The position numbers and the translations under genes were made by a program. 8,366 nucleotides of DNA from Flavobacteriaceae bacterium (GTDB lineage Bacteria; Bacteroidota; Bacteroidia; Flavobacteriales; Flavobacteriaceae), in assembly GCA_018674025.1 (NCBI GenBank), contig JABHBC010000018.1:1-8366 (forward strand), read 5' to 3'. Shown in pieces: positions 7,199 through 8,366 of the stretch (within the stretch, counting starts at the first letter, position 1; every line of letters begins with the position of its first letter). The notes beneath the pieces were generated by a model, which searched no databases, was not told the origin of the DNA, and saw only the letters and a list, made by a program, of their open reading frames with translations.

Positions 7199-8009
7199 CT
7201 CTTTTGAATTCAACAACACTTAAATCTTGCTGATATGAACTCACATAATTTTTAACGCTTTGTTTACTGTCCTTAATAAAGTCTTGATTCACAAGAGTGT
7301 TGTCTTTAAAAAATCTTTTTAACTTACCCTTAGCAATATTGTCTAACATTGATTCTGGTTTGCCTTCTGATCTTAATTGGTCTTTAGCAATTTCAATTTC
7401 TTTTTCAATTACAACTGAATCTACTCCATTCTCATCTAATGCAATTGGGTTCATAGCAGCAACTTGCATAGAAACATCTTTAGCAGCTAGATCTGAACCT
7501 TCAATATTAGCAGATAATCCAACTATTGAAGCAATTTTATTTCCAGCATGTATATAAGATCCAACAAAAGGGGCATTTACTTTTTCAAAAGCATTTATTT
7601 CTAACTTTTCTCCAATGACACCAGTTTGTTCAATCAATTTTTCGCTAACTGTTAAATCACCAATTTTAGAATTTAATAGCTCTTCTTTTGAGTTACAGTT
7701 AAGTGCAATCACAGCTATATTATTTGCTAATTCTACAAAGTCTTCATTTTTACCAACAAAATCTGTTTCACATCCAAGAACTATGGCTACTCCAACTGTG
7801 TTATCATCATTAGTTTTTGTAATAGCAGCACCCTCCGAGGATTCTCTATCAGCTCTTTTAGCAGCAACTTTTTGCCCTTTTTTTCTAAGAATTTCAATTG
7901 CTTTTTCTAAGTTACCGTCAGCCTCAACTAATGCCTTTTTACAGTCCATCATTCCAGCACCTGTTGTTTTTCTTAAGTTATTTACTTCTGCAGCTGTTAT
8001 TTTTGCCAT
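7185..8009 (-). CDS. tsf: Translation elongation factor Ts
   Basis: 274 residues, near the usual bacterial length. EF-Ts is the guanine nucleotide exchange factor that regenerates EF-Tu-GTP from EF-Tu-GDP. The N-terminal UBA-like domain is clear: VNNLRKTTGAGMMDCKKALV (9-28), followed by LRKKGQKVAAKRADRESSEG (41-60). The core motif CETDFVGKNEDF (80-91) corresponds to the TDFV element that contacts EF-Tu. The C-terminal part has MQVAAMNPIAL (181-191) and EGKPESMLDNIAKGKLKRFF (215-234), both family hallmarks. It ends in a tandem double stop TAATAA. It lies 35 bp downstream of rpsB in the near-universal rpsB-tsf arrangement and is therefore very probably cotranscribed with it. The ATG at 8009 begins MAKITAAEV, the usual family start, with no Shine-Dalgarno upstream. 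Confidence 0.98.
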   Translation of the reverse strand: MAKITAAEVNNLRKTTGAGMMDCKKALVEADGNLEKAIEILRKKGQKVAAKRADRESSEGAAITKTNDDNTVGVAIVLGCETDFVGKNEDFVELANNIAVIALNCNSKEELLNSKIGDLTVSEKLIEQTGVIGEKLEINAFEKVNAPFVGSYIHAGNKIASIVGLSANIEGSDLAAKDVSMQVAAMNPIALDENGVDSVVIEKEIEIAKDQLRSEGKPESMLDNIAKGKLKRFFKDNTLVNQDFIKDSKQSVKNYVSSYQQDLSVVEFKRVALG

Positions 8010-8044
8010 GATTTGAAAAAATTATAAGATTGTTGTATCGTAAT

Positions 8045-8366
8045 TTATTTGTCTTCAGATTTAGTTTCTGATTCTGTTTCAGCTTTAACTTCTTCAACTT
8101 TAGTTTCTTCAACTTTAGCCTCAGGCTTTACAGCTTTAGAATCGTCTTTACTATTTTCTTTTTCAGAATTTCTTTCAGCTAATCCTTCCTGTATAGCAGG
8201 AGTAATATTTTCTAAAATTTTAGTGATTGATTTTGATGCATCATCATTTGATGGAATAACATACTCTACCTCTCTAGGATCTGAGTTAGTATCTACCATT
8301 GCAAATATTGGAATATTTAATTTTTGAGCTTCTTTTATTGCAATATGTTCTCTAATTATATCTACA
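8045..8366 (-). CDS. rpsB: 30S ribosomal protein S2, C-terminal part (5' end outside window)
   Basis: The frame stays open to the right edge of the window, so the gene is cut; 106 residues are visible and the ATG at 8299 is internal. Reading from the edge, [20 protein letters not shown] and then [27 protein letters not shown] match the S2 C-terminal core, including the highly conserved VDTNSDP and IPSNDDA stretches. S2 binds the 30S subunit near the platform and is needed for translation initiation. After the core ends near [10 protein letters not shown], there is a roughly 41-residue charged tail (bases about 8045-8170) with 14 acidic residues, 9 lysines and no aromatic residue. It contains the imperfect five-residue repeat [15 protein letters not shown]. 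Such tails on S2 are lineage-variable and probably disordered. The gene is the first visible member of the minus-strand series and lies 35 bp before tsf. The leader, where S2 autoregulation would act, is not in the window. Confidence 0.96.
   Translation of the reverse strand, partial: VDIIREHIAIKEAQKLNIPIFAMVDTNSDPREVEYVIPSNDDASKSITKILENITPAIQEGLAERNSEKENSKDDSKAVKPEAKVEETKVEEVKAETESETKSEDK
8091..8120. repeat. 15-bp tandem repeat, two copies, inside the rpsB tail
   Basis: Two adjacent 15-bp units, 8091-8105 and 8106-8120, are identical except for the last two bases. Fifteen bases is five codons, so the frame is kept and the product has the repeated unit [10 protein letters not shown] on the minus strand. 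A third, degenerate unit (KAETE) lies at lower coordinates. This is consistent with slippage-driven growth of a disordered charged tail. It is short and has no sign of mobility. Confidence 0.7.

Noticed and set aside
8049..8327. Long + strand open frame opposite rpsB, and similar frames opposite frr, pyrH, tsf, asnS and rpoN.
   Set aside because: These mirror strongly conserved genes on the other strand, show low-complexity S/F/L-rich composition and match no family I recognise. They are by-products of AT-rich coding.
1..8366. The possibility of a defence system, mobile island or other undescribed system in the window.
   Set aside because: Every long minus-strand frame belongs to a recognised family with normal length and intact motifs. 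There are no integrase, transposase, toxin, nuclease or reverse transcriptase motifs, no repeat array, and no gene-free stretch large enough to hide one.

Overview
This window is a compact, AT-rich stretch of a bacterial chromosome, most likely from a Bacteroidota, probably a flavobacterium. Three things point there. The protein sequences look flavobacterial: the ExbD membrane segment, the RRF and the first 30 residues of sigma-54. None of the six visible gene starts has a Shine-Dalgarno sequence. The linkage of rpsB-tsf-pyrH-frr to an RND-superfamily membrane protein, asnS and rpoN is one I associate with that class. Species cannot be named from the sequence alone.

Layout: at the left edge, on the + strand, is the 3' part of an exbD gene (1-417), whose beginning is outside the window. 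Everything else is on the - strand. Read in the direction of transcription, right to left, it is rpsB (3' part only, cut by the right edge), tsf, pyrH, frr, an 804-residue RND/MMPL-type membrane protein, asnS and rpoN. The gaps are 35, 71, 25, 64, 48 and 11 bp. rpoN and exbD converge with only 17 bp between their stop codons. There is no gene-free stretch over 100 bp, and I see no tRNA, rRNA, CRISPR array, insertion sequence or phage gene.

How the genes work together: rpsB, tsf and frr serve translation (30S protein S2, elongation factor Ts, ribosome recycling), and asnS charges tRNA-Asn. pyrH makes UDP for RNA and DNA precursors. rpoN encodes the alternative sigma factor sigma-54. The RND-type protein and ExbD are both envelope proteins powered by proton motive force, the latter in energising outer-membrane transport. 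The - strand genes could form one long transcript. The 71-bp tsf-pyrH gap carries a small hairpin and a U-rich run that may reduce read-through, and the asnS upstream gap carries a good match to the Bacteroidota -7 promoter element.

I found no novel system. This is mostly ordinary housekeeping DNA. The points worth a second look are the asymmetric loss of the acidic transmembrane motif in the RND protein, the charged repetitive tail of S2, and the tsf-pyrH junction.
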